Source: Colletotrichum lupini (lineage: Eukaryota > Ascomycota > Sordariomycetes > Glomerellales > Glomerellaceae). From it: DNA of 64,000 bases. The translations under genes and the position numbers were made by a program. The notes beneath the pieces are model-generated. The model saw only the letters and a program-made list of their open reading frames with translations. It had not been told where the DNA came from and ran no database searches. This document shows, one piece after another, positions 24,212 through 35,413 of this stretch. Numbering within the stretch: the stretch's first letter is position 1; every line of letters begins with the position of its first letter. The stretch covers positions 3,410,001-3,474,000 of the forward strand of contig NC_064677.1 of the NCBI RefSeq assembly GCF_023278565.1, read 5' to 3'.

Positions 24212-27200
24212 TTATGAGTCTCGCGGCTTGTCCTCTTGCAGCTCTTCCTTTTTTGGCTCGCTCTCTTGCGGCTCATTCTTCTTCGGTTCGTCCTCCTTCG
24301 GCTGGCTCTCCTTCAGCTCGGCTTCATTCAACTTGTTCTCCTGGAAGATATCTTCCTTCAAGGTCTCCTCATCCAAATCGTCTTCTCGCAGCTCGTCTGT
24401 CGTTTCATCCCAAGATACCGTCTTCCACTGTGCCCTGTGCCCGAAAGCCTCATCATAGGTAACGGGATCATCCATGCCGAAAACATGGACGGGGTGCTCC
24501 TTGGCCGTCTCTTCCATTTTCGCACGGAATTTCCTGCCCCTCTTGCTCATCTGCTCCAGCTTGCCAGAAAACATCTGGTACCACGGGTCAGGCCCTTTCG
24601 CATCCTTGTCGTTTGAAAGCGCCTTCTTGCGTCGCACCTGAACTGCTTTATACAGATGCTCGGCACGACCCGCGGGAAGTTCTTCAATGGAATACTCCAC
24701 GGTCCACCCCGAAACGCCAGCCTTGGGATCGGGCCGCGGGGCGTATTCTCCATTTACCCTGTTCCGCACAGTCAAGACCATTCCAAGGAGCTCGTTATCA
24801 ACGATATCAAGCTCAGGGGTCTCGTCTACTTGGGTTTCTTTGCCCTCAGAATCCTTGGGAGACTCGGTTGAGGCTGCCGTCTGGCTGATACTGGGATTAA
24901 GATCGTCAAACATTTCAGTCGTTGCTTCCTCCATCTCTGAAGCCTGAGGGTTCGTCTTGATTTCCGACTGCTTCGACTCGGCAACCAGCTTAGAGAGAAT
25001 ACGCTCGAACGTTCGGAGTTTGGAGACATCGGAAGTAGCGTCGTCTTCAGGAATGTCGGTGGTTTCCTCCACGTCGAGATTCTCGTCGACATTTGAAGCA
25101 ACGCGGAGAATCAACTCCTTCAGACCGAGATTCCGAGAGCTGCGCTGTAGTGATGACCCTTTGTCTGTCTCTTGAACCGACTCAGTTCCCTCGCTAGCGG
25201 CTGGCACAGCTTCTTGCGCTGTGCTCGATTCCAAAGCTTGAGTAACATCGGCCGATGGGGTGTCAATGTCGCTCGCAGACATCGCATCTGTCTGGTCGTC
25301 CTTTCCATCAATATCCTGTGCCTCGCTGGCTTGGTTACGCGTAAGGGCCTCCAAAAGGCCGTCGACATACCAGCGAGCTTCTTCAGGTGTTCTCGCCTTC
25401 AGCAATGCACTTTGCTCCAGTGCGTCGTGAATTGCCTCTCGTACATGGCCAATGCCGAGGGCATCGTCTTCCACTGCCTCATTGACCTTCTCCTGCATTT
25501 CTTCCCAGAATGCTTGCGTCTGCCATACTTGGCTACTAGACTCTGGACTGGACACATCGACGCTAACAGCTTCCTCGTCTTCTTCTTGGCCAACTGATCG
25601 CTCGACTTCCGAGTCTTGCATCTCGGGTTCCGATGACTCCTCTGAGGCCATCCCAAGGATCTGCTCCTCGAACTCTCTGACAGCAGCTTGGTTGCGCGTT
25701 TGGACCTTGTCGATGTCTTCCTTTGTAACAGGCTTTGCGAAAACGTACATAAAAGGAGGGTCGGTAGGTCGCGTTTCCACATGAAGTCGGATGGATCGGC
25801 CAGGGAATCGTTCTGTCGCGCGATCGAGGACCTTGTTCAGAAGGTGAAGGCTGAGCTTGAATTCTTGGTCGCCGAGATTTCGGTAAAAGGTTCCGTGAAT
25901 GGCTTGGTCCATCTCGTTGATTGGAATGTACTGGAAACCGAAGATGCGTTGTGTGTTATGGAAGGCAACGAAGATTCCATCCATACGGCCCATTCGCACT
26001 TGCAAGGAATACTTGAGGAATGCAGATCTGATCATGTCGAAGTATTCGCGCTCGAAAGACTCCCACTGGCCATAACGGCGGCGGATCTCATAGCCAAGTC
26101 CTTTGTGGAATTGCTGAGCGTCCATGCGGATCGAGACTACAGCTCTTGTCTTCAGATCAAACATTCCAGATCCTGGTAACCTTGGATCATACGCATCCAG
26201 TTGAGAACGCATAAGGAAATCGCCCATGGTGGTGTAATGGAAGGCTTCTGCAGCATTACGCTCCTCCTCGGTGATCTGATCGGAATTGGCACGGCGATAC
26301 TTTTCGAACTCTTCTCGCGGCAGCGTCAACTGCTTCTCCATTGACTTTCCGAGCATACTCAGAATACTGGCAGAGTCGTACTCCTTGTCTGCATCTATTG
26401 CGTACACACCTTCATTGAAATGGAGGAAGGAGGCAGCTGGCGCACGAGAGATGGCAGTGAAACTCGAATACTCGGGCGTGAACTGGCGACTCATGTTGTC
26501 AGGGTTGATAGGCCGCCACGCAGAAAGCAAGAAGTGGAAATGGGACAGCGTTTGAGTCATGCTTGATGTTGAGCCGGTGTACTTCCTACCCAGCTTGGCC
26601 GCAAGCGAGATCAAGGTGTTATCCTTTGAAGAGGTGACATATTTCTGGAGCGCATTGAAGTCAAACTCGCTGATCGGCATAATATCGCCGAGGTAAGGAT
26701 CAAAGTTGAAGACTCGCGAGCGGGGATCCTGCATATGGTATACTCCAGGGTTGAACAAGACTCTGTCCAGGCCGTAAGCGAGTTTTGGCACCTCGGGAGT
26801 GTCTGGTATTTCGACGGGCACTAAGCGAAGACTCTCCGCATGCACTCTCTTCACATTGACAAGAGGCTTTTCGGATTTCTTGGTCCTCTTGGGCTTGGTT
26901 GGGGGTGCTTCGCTGTCGTTCTTCGCTGTCTCGTTCGCAGCCGTTGCGTCGGTCGCTGTGTCGGCGGCAGAACGAGCTGCACCAAGAGCTGATGTACCAG
27001 CGGCCGCTGCCGCCAAAACTAGTGGAGCCTTGTCAACGCCAGTGAGGCGATTCTCAAGTGACGTCCACGAGGTTTTCATTGGATCTTGAGGTATCGGCTT
27101 TCGTTCCTCACCAAGCAGAACCTTTCGCACCTTTACCCGCATCTCATCCTTCCTGGCCTTTCCACGCGGTGCGGACTGAGATTGAGCTTGCCGAGATTGG

Positions 27201-28039
27201 CCTTTGGGCCTAGCAGCGTCACCTGATGTGGTGCCCGACGATTTCGTGGCACTTGGCCTCTTTGCGAGGTGGTCGAGGGGTATTGACTGCGAGCGCAAGA
27301 CGCTCTTCAGAACGTCCAGAGTGCCAGAAATCATCTTGAGCTTCCCACCCAACTTATCGCTCTGTTTCGCCACGAATGCGTCCAATTCTCCCTTCTTCCC
27401 AGAACCTGCTTTGGCTCCTTCGGCAGTCGCTTCCGCGGTGCCTTCTTTGATATTCGACAGCCTACTGTTGATGGAGGCGTAGCTGTGCTCGAGCTTCTTC
27501 AGAGACTCAAAAACCTGCTTTATAACCTCGGGTGCTGGTTGGGAGTCGACCGGCTTCTCGCTATCGGTGGGCTTTCCTTGTTTGGCTGACGTCTTCCTGC
27601 TTGAAGGCGCCCCAGCCCTCGATTGAGCTTTAGGGGAAGTTTTCTTGGGTGTCGGCTTCATTGACTTTGCCGTTCGTCCACCCCTGAGCTTCGTGTCGCT
27701 CTGAGGTTTCGCATCGCTCCGAGGTTCCGTATTGCTCTTACGTTTCTCTTTGCTCCTAGGTTCCAAGCCGCTCTTAGCCTTGACCTGGGCATCTTTCATA
27801 ATATTGACCTCGGCGTCGGGTATTGCATCGTTGCTGTGTTCTGCATCGTCTTTTGGGCCTGGCGTTGCTGTCGATTTCTTGTTCGAGCTACTCACCCTAT
27901 AGCCTCGGTCGCCAACCAGGGGAGTGGTCTGGAAGAAAGAGGGTCGCGTCCGACATGGTGCTGAAAGGCAGGGCCGGCAGGACGCACAAACGTAGGAGTT
28001 TCCCACCCTTTGAAGGCGCAGGGTGTTTGCACGAAGCAT
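24212..28039 (-). CDS. PET127: Pet127-like mitochondrial RNA processing/turnover protein
   Basis: A single uninterrupted frame of 1275 residues. The N-terminus (MLRANTLRLQRVGNSYVCAS) is basic and Ser/Arg-rich, consistent with a mitochondrial presequence. About 300 residues of charged low-complexity sequence follow. The conserved Pet127 domain lies at about 405-770 and includes AYGLDRVLFNPGVYHMQD, a GMFDLKTRA segment (about 625-633) that resembles the D-x-K core of PD-(D/E)XK nuclease folds, and RMGRMDGIFVAFHN. In yeast Pet127 acts at the mitochondrial inner membrane in 5' trimming and decay of mitochondrial RNAs with the degradosome. The region after about 780 is acidic and ends in an E/K/P repeat. 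It is longer than yeast Pet127 (800) because of both extensions. Confidence 0.9.
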   Translation of the reverse strand: MLRANTLRLQRVGNSYVCASCRPCLSAPCRTRPSFFQTTPLVGDRGYRVSSSNKKSTATPGPKDDAEHSNDAIPDAEVNIMKDAQVKAKSGLEPRSKEKRKSNTEPRSDAKPQSDTKLRGGRTAKSMKPTPKKTSPKAQSRAGAPSSRKTSAKQGKPTDSEKPVDSQPAPEVIKQVFESLKKLEHSYASINSRLSNIKEGTAEATAEGAKAGSGKKGELDAFVAKQSDKLGGKLKMISGTLDVLKSVLRSQSIPLDHLAKRPSATKSSGTTSGDAARPKGQSRQAQSQSAPRGKARKDEMRVKVRKVLLGEERKPIPQDPMKTSWTSLENRLTGVDKAPLVLAAAAAGTSALGAARSAADTATDATAANETAKNDSEAPPTKPKRTKKSEKPLVNVKRVHAESLRLVPVEIPDTPEVPKLAYGLDRVLFNPGVYHMQDPRSRVFNFDPYLGDIMPISEFDFNALQKYVTSSKDNTLISLAAKLGRKYTGSTSSMTQTLSHFHFLLSAWRPINPDNMSRQFTPEYSSFTAISRAPAASFLHFNEGVYAIDADKEYDSASILSMLGKSMEKQLTLPREEFEKYRRANSDQITEEERNAAEAFHYTTMGDFLMRSQLDAYDPRLPGSGMFDLKTRAVVSIRMDAQQFHKGLGYEIRRRYGQWESFEREYFDMIRSAFLKYSLQVRMGRMDGIFVAFHNTQRIFGFQYIPINEMDQAIHGTFYRNLGDQEFKLSLHLLNKVLDRATERFPGRSIRLHVETRPTDPPFMYVFAKPVTKEDIDKVQTRNQAAVREFEEQILGMASEESSEPEMQDSEVERSVGQEEDEEAVSVDVSSPESSSQVWQTQAFWEEMQEKVNEAVEDDALGIGHVREAIHDALEQSALLKARTPEEARWYVDGLLEALTRNQASEAQDIDGKDDQTDAMSASDIDTPSADVTQALESSTAQEAVPAASEGTESVQETDKGSSLQRSSRNLGLKELILRVASNVDENLDVEETTDIPEDDATSDVSKLRTFERILSKLVAESKQSEIKTNPQASEMEEATTEMFDDLNPSISQTAASTESPKDSEGKETQVDETPELDIVDNELLGMVLTVRNRVNGEYAPRPDPKAGVSGWTVEYSIEELPAGRAEHLYKAVQVRRKKALSNDKDAKGPDPWYQMFSGKLEQMSKRGRKFRAKMEETAKEHPVHVFGMDDPVTYDEAFGHRAQWKTVSWDETTDELREDDLDEETLKEDIFQENKLNEAELKESQPKEDEPKKNEPQESEPKKEELQEDKPRDS

Positions 28040-28669
28040 TGAGAGAAAAAGGTGACGATTTGTAGCCTTGGACGTTGACGGGGAGTTTGAAGTGGGCTAG
28101 AAAGCCGCTGGTCAATTTTTTTCTATTAGGAAGAACGGAACGCGGACGGGACGCGCCACAGTTTAATCAATTGCGACCAGGGTCCAAAGGAATCTTGGTC
28201 CGTGCATGCGCAGATCGCATGCCTATGAGCAAAACCCTGGCCCCCTGTCTACCTTAACTCCCTTCTTGCCTTCCTACCTTAGGGTACCGATAGCTCACCT
28301 CGGGCAGTTAAGAAGGCAGTAAAAAACACTATCTTGGTCGCTCAGGAACCAAGCAGTGTCCTCTTACCTATCTTACCTTGCCATACTTCGATGTTGGCGA
28401 GCTTGATGTAAATCACGAGAGGAATCGAGGTAGTAGCTGCTGATAGGCTGAAGCCGTATAGCCCATCAACTTTCTAAAGAATAACGACCTTATGGCGTGT
28501 GTAGCAACAAATCCATCTCTCCCAGTCAATTTCGCCGCATCATCTGGCAGCGGTACAAATTGGGGGGTATTATGCTTTCCCAAGCAATCAGCTCATGCCA
28601 GGCCAAATACCGCACCAGACGCCAGTCCATAATGCCGTGAAAACATGATCCACGCTGAGCCCGAACCCA
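28040..28669. other. Intergenic: PET127 promoter and MAU2 3' flank
   Basis: 630 bases between two minus-strand genes. Contains several ACCTTA/TACCT words (about 28,250-28,380), the same type seen at 2.5-2.8 kb. No gene seen. Confidence 0.5.
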
Positions 28670-31669
28670 CTACTCCTTCCCAGTGAATGCGTGAGACGCA
28701 TAGTCCGTGGCTGTCTGCCGCGCTGCTTCGGCGTCTGCAAAGAGTGCTTGGACTTCAAAAGAATCCGCCAGCATACCGTCCGCCACACTCATCCAAAGCA
28801 AGTTTCCACTCCGCTTCGCCTGTGTCGAGGCTGCCCTTGCGCTTTTCAGAGCTTGTTCGCCCACTACATTATCGAAAAGTCTGGACCGCATGATGCTGAG
28901 GGCTATCGCCAGACAGTGCGTGTTACCTGTCACCCGAGACCCATTCAACGAGTTCGTTATACTCGTTTTGATTTGGTGCATAGATGGCGGGGGCATCGTC
29001 TGAGCCGTTGCCTGTACGAGATTGAAGGCGGTACGGATGTCCGGATCTTGGTGTTCCGTACACATCGGCCGCAACTGGTCCAATAGCTCAGTAGATGTCA
29101 TCTCGTCGCGGTAAGATGAATCTTGAAGAATCCAGATACGGTTCAGCGCAGCAAGAACGCACAGCTCCAGCTTAGCAGGCTTTCTGCCACCTGAACCCCC
29201 ACGACCTGCATCGATACTCAACCTCTCGTCTTCGAACAACAACAGAGCAGTCTCCAAATCGCCGGTGCCTTGATGATAGACCCCGGAGAGGTATAGCGAG
29301 AATACGCTAAAGATTTCGTTCACAGCTGGTGTGATAGCCTGCTGCAGTTGTGCCACGCACTGTTCGACTTTTGGCCATTGACTGTGCGTTGCAAAGTACA
29401 GCCCCGTCAGAGCTTGCAAGTAACAGAAGATTTCGGTCCTCCATTTAGCCTGCTCCATCGACTCGCGTAGGGATGCTGCAGGAACACTGGGGGCTATCTC
29501 CTTGTTCCCTTGTGTTGCGTCAGCTTCATGCACGTCTGGGAACACAAGCCGCACTTACATTTTGCCAATACATCGAATCCCTCCTTCCAGAATTCGTGAC
29601 TCCTCTTAGGATCCGAACCAGGGCGATACATGCCGGCTAAACCACTGAACGTATAGCTGTTGCCGGTTAATTAACATCTGCCAAAGACGGCGCAATTGTG
29701 TTGTACTTACGTCAATACTATAATCTCCAGCCGGTTCAGGAAAGTCATAACAATGTAGTCGTGTTGCCCGTTTGTTGGCCCAGATCGGAGGATTGCAGAG
29801 GTATCATCGCTGAGGGTTGCCGAGGTTGAGTTGTGCTTCTTGACAGGGATCAAGATCTCGGGGTTTAGATCGGTCCATGTTTGGGATCCTAAGTTTGCAT
29901 CAAGCTTTGCTTGAAGTGTTCTCAGTTTGTGAATCAAGATATCGGGCGTTTTCTGGTGCATGCTACACGCAAGGTCGAGCAACAGCATCAAAACATCCAG
30001 CTGCGGAATCTGAACGGAGGGATCCAGTTGGAACTTGGTGGCTTGCGCCAGACAAGTTTGCACTCGTTCGATGGTGTCAGGGCGCATGTTCCTCAGCACC
30101 GACAAGCCTTCCAAGAGGGAGGCGAAGACAACCATGGCGTTATCCCCTCGCTCGCCCGCTAAAACGGCAATAGCGCGCAAGTTGTCCAGCACTGCCGCAT
30201 CGGGTGGACTACCCGCATGGACATGGAACGTAGCCTTCAACAGACGAAAGGCGTAAACCCAGTGTATATGTTTGAACCTAGTTCTTTTGTAAGCAACGGG
30301 CCAATATCGATCAAGGGAAGGTTACGCACGTGAGACAGTCCGCAATGTTTTTGTCAACGGCGATGAATGCTGCCTTCTGGTTCCTCTGAAAAAGCACCTT
30401 AAGCAGAAGATATTGCATACAGTACTTGAGATCGGCGTATCTATGCTAGAAGGAATGTCAACAAAAGATTCGAGCGAGTAACGATCTAATTCAACATACC
30501 TTGTCGCAGATAGTGATGCCCTTGCTCAGGGCTGTTTCTGCCTCTTGAAGATTCTCAGTCTCATCACACAATATAGACGCATATCTCAATCTTGCTTTCG
30601 CCTCTTGTCTTGGAGACAAACGATTGCTTTGGAATGCAGCCTCGAGACAGGCCAGACCAGTTGTAATCAACTTTTGGTACTCGCGTAGTTGCTCGTCTGA
30701 TCCAGATACCGCTACTCTTTGTACACCACGGCGCGCCTTCTCGAAACACTCTTCTGCCACGTGAACAAGGATCGTCGTCGTGTCGTAAGACCTTGCTTTC
30801 GTTGATAAGGCGGGAGAGCCTCTAGAAGATATGGCCGGAGAGTTCATCGAGGATATCGCAGGTGACTTTCTAGCTATGCTAGGTGATCGTGCCGGCTGTA
30901 CAGTTGGCGAGTTTGTGAAGTGAGGCTCGGGACTCGGTTGAACTGGAGAAGGCTCTGCGAAAGTCTGATTCAGGACTGGCACGGCCTGAGATTGACCCAT
31001 GGGCGGCTGAGAGAACTGAGCATATTGCGGTACCGCCGGAAAGACTTGGGGGCTACGCTGTTGCTGTAGCTGCTGCAGCTGCTGCGGTGTTTGAGGCGGC
31101 GGCTGAGGCTGTTGCTGGAAGTGAGGTTGAAATTGCGGTTGATGTTGCGGCTGCTGCGGCTGCTGCGTTGGCTGATACTCAGCGTAAATTGGCGGCGTCG
31201 GTGTCGGTGTCGGTGCAGGCGCAAGCGCAGGAGAACGAGAGGCGTGTGTGGTTTGAACAAAGGGCGAATGAGGAGGCGCAAACTGTACGTTCATCGTGTT
31301 CCCGTGAGGAAAGGGCTGCTGGAGTTGGTGATGGTGGGGGTATTGCGGCTGCTGCTGTTGTTGCTGCTGCGGGAAGGTGCCGCCATACGCAGGGAACTGC
31401 CCATATCCGTTCGCCTGCATATTCATCGGCGTAGGCGCAGGAAGTATAGGAGTCGGAGCTTGGGCAGGCGGTTGATGGTGGTAACTGCCGTGAATCGGTT
31501 GAACTTGGCCGTGACTGCCGTATGCAGCGTTCGCGTAGTTTTGGTTCTGGCCATTCCCACTCCCGCCGCCATTGCCATTGCTATTGCCGTAGGGATCGTG
31601 GTAGGGTTGGGGGACGTGCTGCTGGCCACTGAAGGCCTGCCCCGAAGGCAAGGAGCCCCGGTATGTCAT
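28670..31669 (-). CDS. MAU2: Cohesin-loading factor Mau2/Scc4
   Basis: Five exons: 30500-31669, 30330-30445, 29711-30277, 29559-29656 and 28670-29508, totalling 929 residues. Residues 1 to about 280 are low-complexity: Gln-rich (QQQQQQQPQYPHHH), PTPTPTP and Ser-Pro repeats. After that the TPR-like helical cohesin-load domain begins (TTILVHVAEECFEKARRGVQ) and runs to the end, with recognisable stretches HRYADLKYCMQYLLLKVLF, KHIHWVYAFRLLKATFH and LLWMSVADGMLADSFEVQA. Mau2/Scc4 partners Scc2/Nipbl to load cohesin on DNA. Exon 4/5 joining uses T|GTAAGT and a 50-base intron with a GCTGAC branch site ending CACAAG, restoring VLAKWNKEIAP; an apparent nearer acceptor would leave only 23 bases and was rejected. 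It is divergent from the hydrolase gene at 32,710. Confidence 0.93.
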
Positions 31670-32709
31670 CTTTGGGACTGCATAGGGATCGCAGGCTTCA
31701 CTACATGGAATCTCGACGATCGCTTCGTTGAACTGGACTGACTTGTTGCGACGCGGTTGCTGTCCAATAGCCGCACCTGCAGGTCGCGAGGCTCCTCGAG
31801 GAACGACTGGTCGAGCAATGGCCCATGGTCCCTGCGTGCCTTACATAATTCCACGTGCCGTGGATCCCCCCCACGGTTCCGATCAGGTTGGGAGATGCAC
31901 AGACCATGGTGGCTCCGTCTTGCCCCAAAAAGGCATACGTAAGGATGGGCGGATGGCTACCTACCTTAGGCGGACACTTCGTACTGAAATTCTGAACTTT
32001 TGGAATTCCGATGAGTGTGGCACTGCGTGGCTGAACACAGTCTTAGCCTCTGGGTACGGTTACGAGTCGAGTCGGTCCACTTTGTATTCTAATTGGCTGT
32101 CAACTTGTGCCTCGGCTCGATGCCGAATCCATCTTGCTTTCTTTACCGCTACGGGATACCTTCATAGGTGATCCACGTCATTCGCCTACTTTTATCAAGC
32201 TTGAAATCTGCTGTTGTACAGACATACCACTGAATCCCGCTGCAGAACGGACACTTGGTGAACCCGGCGCCGATCTATCATGGTAGGCTGATTTCAGACT
32301 CTCGGTCCTACACCCAATTCAAGACAAATGGCCCGTTGGTTCGCCCCCTAGGACTTGAAGTTGGGACCCAAGGTCCGTAGCCAACATTGTGAATTTGTAT
32401 ACCTAGTACGGAGTACCTTAAATCGGTACCAGTCCTCGGGGCTCCACTGCCATGACTTATGGCTCTCCAGCTATCCTCGCATGAGAATTCACCTTGACTT
32501 CGCAATATCCTCATCTGCACTTCAGTCTTTTCTAGAATCCCTAGCCTCTTCATAACGTCGTACGACTGATTCTCTCGTTTAATTTTCACTCAGCATTCTG
32601 ACATTGACTGCTGTGTTGTCTAGTGAAGGGACTTTTTCGCCTTTTGCTATCGCAAACTTTCTCTCAAGCCAAACTGTCTCGATCAACTGCTGTCCGAAGA
32701 CTCCGAATC
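31670..32709. promoter_or_regulatory. Divergent promoter region MAU2 / alpha-beta hydrolase
   Basis: 1040 bases between outward-facing start codons. Contains TACCTACCTTAGG (about 31,959) and a TACGGAGTAC palindrome-like word near 32,407. No additional gene was seen. Confidence 0.5.
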
Positions 32710-34332
32710 ATGGACTGGCTAGGACACGCCAAAATCAACTTCACACACGCGCCTTCCCCTGTGGCTCTCAAGGAGAGGGATGGCGCCCAAACTGACCTCC
32801 TCAAAATTTGTGAAAAGATCACGCCGCCATGCCACATGAACCCGCTCCTCTTCAACGGTCACTTGCAGACCATGTGGACTGCCACGAAGCAGCACGGCCC
32901 ACCAGTGTACTATCGTCGTAAGGTCTTCCACGCCGACGACAAGGCCTTCGAAGGCACGTTTGCCGTCGACTTCGTAGCGCAGCCCTTCGAGGAGACCGAT
33001 AGCACCTTACCGCCGCGGACGGTGTACTTTGAGGACCAGGAGTTTGAGACTCTGGCATCGGACGACGACCGGCCCCAACTGGTCGTTCTCCACGGCCTCT
33101 CGGGTGGCTCTCATGAGATTTACCTGAGACATGCCATTGCGCCGTTGATCGACTCGGGGAACTGGGAGGTGTGCGTGGTGAACTCGAGAGGATGCGCCAA
33201 CAGCAAATTCACGAGTGGTATCTTGTACAATGCTAGAGCAACATGGGACTTCCGTCAGGTCAGTAACTCATTCGCTGCTTATCATATTTTGTAGGAGATC
33301 AACTGACAGTCAGCCCAGACCATCAAGTGGTTGAGAAAGAAGTTCCCCAACCGCCCTCTGTTTGGCTTGGGCTTCTCACTCGGCGCCAACATGTTGACAA
33401 ACGTAGGTTAATAGTTTCACATCATACCCTTCTCACGTTGACTAATTCTTCTACTTAAGTACTGTGGCGAGGAGGGCGTTGACTGCCAGTTGACGGCCGC
33501 TATCGCGTGCTCCAACCCCTTCAACCTTGAAGTCTCCAACAAGGCATTGAAGCGCACTTTTCTTGGGAGAGAGGTCTATCAACGAGTTATGGGAAGTAAG
33601 TTGCTCTCATCACGCAACATGCGAGTCTGATCCTCAGTACTTACACGCCTATTTAGCTAGCATGAAGCAGCTGATCAATGGACACAAGGAGGAGGTACAG
33701 AAGCACACGAACCTCGACCTTGAACGTCTCCAGAACGTGACGTACCTATGGGAGTTTGACAGAGAAGTCCAGTGAGTCTCCATATGCCACCGATCCCGCA
33801 GACCATTTCTCACAATCGCAGATGCGTCAGCTGGGGCTACCCCACAGAGAGTGCTTACTACCGCGATGCGTCTTCCTGCGACGCGGTCTTGGCCATCCGG
33901 ATCCCCTTCCTCGCCCTGCATGCTACCGACGATCCTGTAAGCGACCACTCTAACCCAGCCCCCCCCCCCCAAGTTCAAGGCAAGCCGACTAAACTTTACA
34001 GATTGCAGTAGAAGAAGCCATCCCTTACGAGGAATTCAGCAAGAACCCGTACACGGTTTTGTGCACCACCTCCTTGGGCGGCCACCTTTGCTGGTTTGAG
34101 CCCGGAGGCGGAAGATGGCATGCCAAGCCGGTACGTCCTATCATTCCGATAATTTTGAGAAATGACGAACTGACGAGACCAGGTCTCAAACTTCTTTAAC
34201 CACATGGCGTTCAACGTGGACCACAGCCAGCTACCTCCGAAGACCAATGGACTTCCACCTAGGAACGGCAAGTCAGAGTTCCACTTCACCCCTGCGAGAC
34301 ACAGAATGGAGATCAAGGCAGCCGCAGAATAG
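32710..34332 (+). CDS. Alpha/beta-hydrolase, Eeb1/Eht1/Ymr210w (ABHD1/3, YheT) type
   Basis: Seven exons: 32710-33258, 33319-33402, 33460-33595, 33657-33771, 33822-33936, 34002-34130 and 34183-34332, totalling 425 residues. The start is the first in-frame ATG, giving MDWLGHAKINF. Family marks are NPLLFNGHLQTMW near the N-terminus, the oxyanion-side HGLSGGS, the nucleophile elbow GLGFSLGAN (Ser203), an acid in HATDDP (Asp331 or Asp332) and the catalytic His in GGHLCW (His361). Yeast members are ethanol acyl-CoA acyltransferases/esterases that make or hydrolyse medium-chain fatty acid ethyl esters; Ymr210w is a monoacylglycerol lipase. Which substrate applies here cannot be read from sequence. 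The intron at 33937-34001 contains a long C run. Confidence 0.9.
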
Positions 34333-34750
34333 CGCGGGACATAATAGACATGGGAACAGAATTTGTATCAGTATAGACTTAGATGGCGTAGATAGAAAAA
34401 GTACACCTGCTTTTCATTGGCATTCGCAGTAGCGGACAAAGCTATGAAACAGGATTCGGACAGGTATTTGCAACGGTAAGATATGCAAGTCACATCTTGG
34501 CAACACCTGGCTGACCGCTGTCCTATGGTGGTGCATTAAGCTCTCGCGCAAGGTCAAGCCCTCGCCGTGGTATCTGCTCTGAACGCCGTCGACACAACAG
34601 AGGGATAAAACAAACAGACGAATCAGAAGACGTTTCCCCTCCCAACTTTTTACCAACCCAATATGTTTTCTTTTTTGGCACTCCCGAACGCCGCCCAAGA
34701 TGCAAAGACATGCTGCTTAAGTGCTCCCAAAATCCCCCCATCTTCTTCAC
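34333..34750. other. Convergent intergenic space (hydrolase and LOC1 3' flanks)
   Basis: 418 bases between converging genes. Nothing else recognised. Confidence 0.5.
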
Positions 34751-35413
34751 TCACGCAAAGGAGACGCTCTTCTTCTTCGCCTTGGGCTTGGCGGCCTTTG
34801 ACCCCGCGGTCGCGTACTGGCTGATCTTGTCCTCGTCCTCGGCGCGGGGGTTGCGCTTCCTCTTCTTGCGCAGCGAGTCCTTGGTCTCCTCCAGCCTGTT
34901 CTTCTTCTCCTCTTCCTTCTTCTCGGCCTCTACCCGGCGGGCCTCACGGATCTCCTCCATTTGTCTCGCCTTCATCATCTTGGACTCGATCTGGCCCTCC
35001 TTCTCGGCCTGAACCATGGCGAGGATGGTGTTCATGCTCTCCTGTTCGGGTGGGGTTAGTTGTCAAAATAGTCTGCAAGGAACAGAAGCGCTGGGGAGCC
35101 GTACCCTGTCATCGACAAAGACCTTGCCCTTCTTCTTGCCCTTGGGCTTCTCCACGCCGACCGGCGTGATCTTGTTCAGCTTGGGAATGCCGAGCTCTTC
35201 CTCCGTGTAGATCTTCTTCTTGCGTTTCTTCAGCAGGGCTTCGAGATTCGTCTTGCCGCCGGCCTTGAGGGGCTTGGTGCCCTTGGGCGTGTCTCTGGAT
35301 TTCCTAACGATGCCATCGGGAACGGGCCTCTTGTCCGCGGCCTTGCTGTTCTTGATGCCGGAGCCGTTGGCGGCGTGCTTGTTCTTAATCGTTCTCGTCT
35401 TGTTGGGCGCCAT
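34751..35413 (-). CDS. LOC1: 60S ribosomal subunit assembly/export protein Loc1
   Basis: Two exons: 35105-35413 and 34751-35041, giving 199 residues. The join is [13 protein letters not shown], with a GTACGG donor and GAACAG acceptor. The product is very basic ([41 protein letters not shown]), and the second half (about 105-160) is a predicted charged coiled coil rich in E, K and R. Length, start, the [11 protein letters not shown] segment and the coiled coil match fungal Loc1. In yeast Loc1 is a nucleolar RNA-binding protein needed for 60S assembly and for localisation of ASH1 mRNA. It is divergent from ARG7 with 721 bases between starts. Confidence 0.85.

Noticed and set aside
29536..29558. 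23-base 'intron' between MAU2 exons 4 and 5
   Set aside because: Too short to be spliced; the 50-base intron ending at 29509 has a branch site and restores the conserved AKWNKE sequence.
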